Assembly: GCA_014383605.1 (NCBI GenBank)
Contig: JACNHM010000572.1
Coordinates: 1 to 5,100, forward strand
Reading direction: 5' to 3'
DNA: 5,100 bases
From: Chloroflexota bacterium
Lineage (GTDB): Bacteria > Chloroflexota > Anaerolineae > UBA3071
The notes beneath the pieces were generated by a model. It was not told the origin of the DNA, did no database searches, and saw nothing but the letters and a program-made list of their open reading frames with translations. Numbering within the stretch: the first letter of the stretch is position 1; each line of letters begins with the position of its first letter. The position numbers and the translations under genes are program-made. Shown piece by piece: positions 4,480 through 5,100 of the stretch.

Positions 4480-5100
4480 CTACTGGGCCAGCAATTCCTC
4501 CAGAGCCTCCTGGAGATTTTCGGCAGGTATAAAGCCACCCTGCTGCCCCTTGAAGGCGAAGAACTGCGGCGCCGGAGGGAACTGGTTCTGCAGCGCGATG
4601 TTCATGTCCTGGCCCACCTTGTCCTCCGTCTGGCCTTCGTCCAGGCAGGTTGCGAAACTGCCCTCGTCCAGGTCGAGCTCGGCGGCATAGGTCTTGAGAA
4701 CCGCCGCGACATCCTCCGCCTGGCTCCACTCCTCCTGCTTCTCGAAGAGCAGATCGTGCATGGCCCAGAAGGCTTCCTGCTGACCAGCGCATTCGGCGGC
4801 CTGCGCCGCTTCGAATCCCTGCTCCGCTGTGGGGAAATGCTTGACGATGAGCCGCACCTGCCCTGTCTCGACGTATGTCTCCCCCACGTCGGGCCATGCT
4901 TCCAGCAAGTAGGTGCGATTTCCCGCCGACTGGAAGTCAAGGAACACGATCAGGGCCGTCTCGGCCTGCGCGGAGCCGCGGGTGGCGTCGCCGCCGTAGG
5001 TGTAGCCCGGCTGCTGCGGATTGACGTCGAAGGGCGTGACGCCAGGCGGCAGCGGCGTGGGCGTGGGAGCCGGATGCTCCCCGCGCAGCGCGGCTTCGAT
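4480..5100 (-). CDS. DsbA-like thioredoxin-fold protein lacking CxxC (5' partial)
   Basis: The frame is open to the window edge, giving 206 C-terminal residues with the start beyond base 5100. Visible order: a Pro/Thr-rich linker, HPAPTPTPLPPGVTP (9-23), typical of tethered exported proteins; the first strand ALIVFLDFQ (49-57); and a DsbA/thioredoxin_4 body with VETGQVRLIVKHFP, AAECAGQQEAFWAMHDLLFEK and FATCLDEG. It ends in APQFFAF, which keeps the cis-proline (Pro178), and LQEALEELLAQ. After DFQ, relatives have C-P-x-C; here it is S-A-G-N (58-61). The two non-catalytic family cysteines (Cys104, Cys152) remain. It is therefore unlikely to be a disulfide oxidoreductase by the normal mechanism; a binding or chaperone-like role outside the membrane is conceivable. 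Any signal peptide or lipobox is out of view. Confidence 0.85.
   Translation of the reverse strand: MEAALRGEHPAPTPTPLPPGVTPFDVNPQQPGYTYGGDATRGSAQAETALIVFLDFQSAGNRTYLLEAWPDVGETYVETGQVRLIVKHFPTAEQGFEAAQAAECAGQQEAFWAMHDLLFEKQEEWSQAEDVAAVLKTYAAELDLDEGSFATCLDEGQTEDKVGQDMNIALQNQFPPAPQFFAFKGQQGGFIPAENLQEALEELLAQ

Noticed and set aside
3728..4690. Plus-strand open frame of 320 codons spanning tmk, the gap and part of the thioredoxin-fold gene
   Set aside because: It is antisense to two well-supported genes, crosses an octamer repeat array, has a Ser/Pro/Arg-rich shadow-type composition and no ribosome binding site that I can see.

Overview
The window is GC-rich bacterial chromosome with compact, ordinary genes. 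I infer a Chloroflexota bacterium (Anaerolineae/Caldilineae-like). The reasons are a DarA/PstA-type c-di-AMP receptor beside tmk, a guanylate kinase with the KG-V-P variant of the GMP-binding loop, tandem DUF4013 and DUF4126 membrane proteins, a Pro/Thr-rich linker in an exported thioredoxin-fold protein, and low-complexity 7-8 bp repeats between genes, which I recall from that phylum. The assignment is an inference; no rRNA or marker gene is present to settle it.

Layout, left to right. 40-1402 (minus strand): two integral-membrane proteins, DUF4013 (upstream) then DUF4126, in tandem. A TATAAT-type promoter with a 17-bp spacer lies at 1492-1520 ahead of DUF4013. 1609-2244 (minus): guanylate kinase. 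2370-2771 (plus): an FmdB-type zinc-ribbon protein, divergent from gmk, with a near-ideal promoter at 2310-2338. 2880-3209 (minus): c-di-AMP receptor DarA, convergent with the zinc-ribbon gene. 3364-3996 (minus): thymidylate kinase, GTG start, upstream of darA as in the Bacillus tmk-darA cluster. 4010-4257 (minus): traces of a small gene that only reads through with frame changes. 4480-5100 (minus, 5' end beyond the window): a DsbA/thioredoxin_4-fold protein in which the CxxC active site is replaced by S-A-G-N.

Gene functions: gmk and tmk supply GDP and dTDP for nucleotide synthesis, and DarA is a PII-like sensor of c-di-AMP. The two membrane proteins, the zinc-ribbon protein and the Cys-less thioredoxin-fold protein have no assignable pathway here.

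The most unusual feature is intergenic. Six regions (about 7-34, 650-712, 2272-2295, 2772-2881, 3269-3335, 4336-4416) carry arrays of a 7- or 8-bp word. Each site uses a different word. In four of them the array is faced by an inverted array of the same word, so the whole can fold as an imperfect hairpin. Five of the six sit just downstream of, or overlap, a stop codon. No tRNA, rRNA, CRISPR array, insertion sequence or classical GC-hairpin/U-tract terminator was seen.
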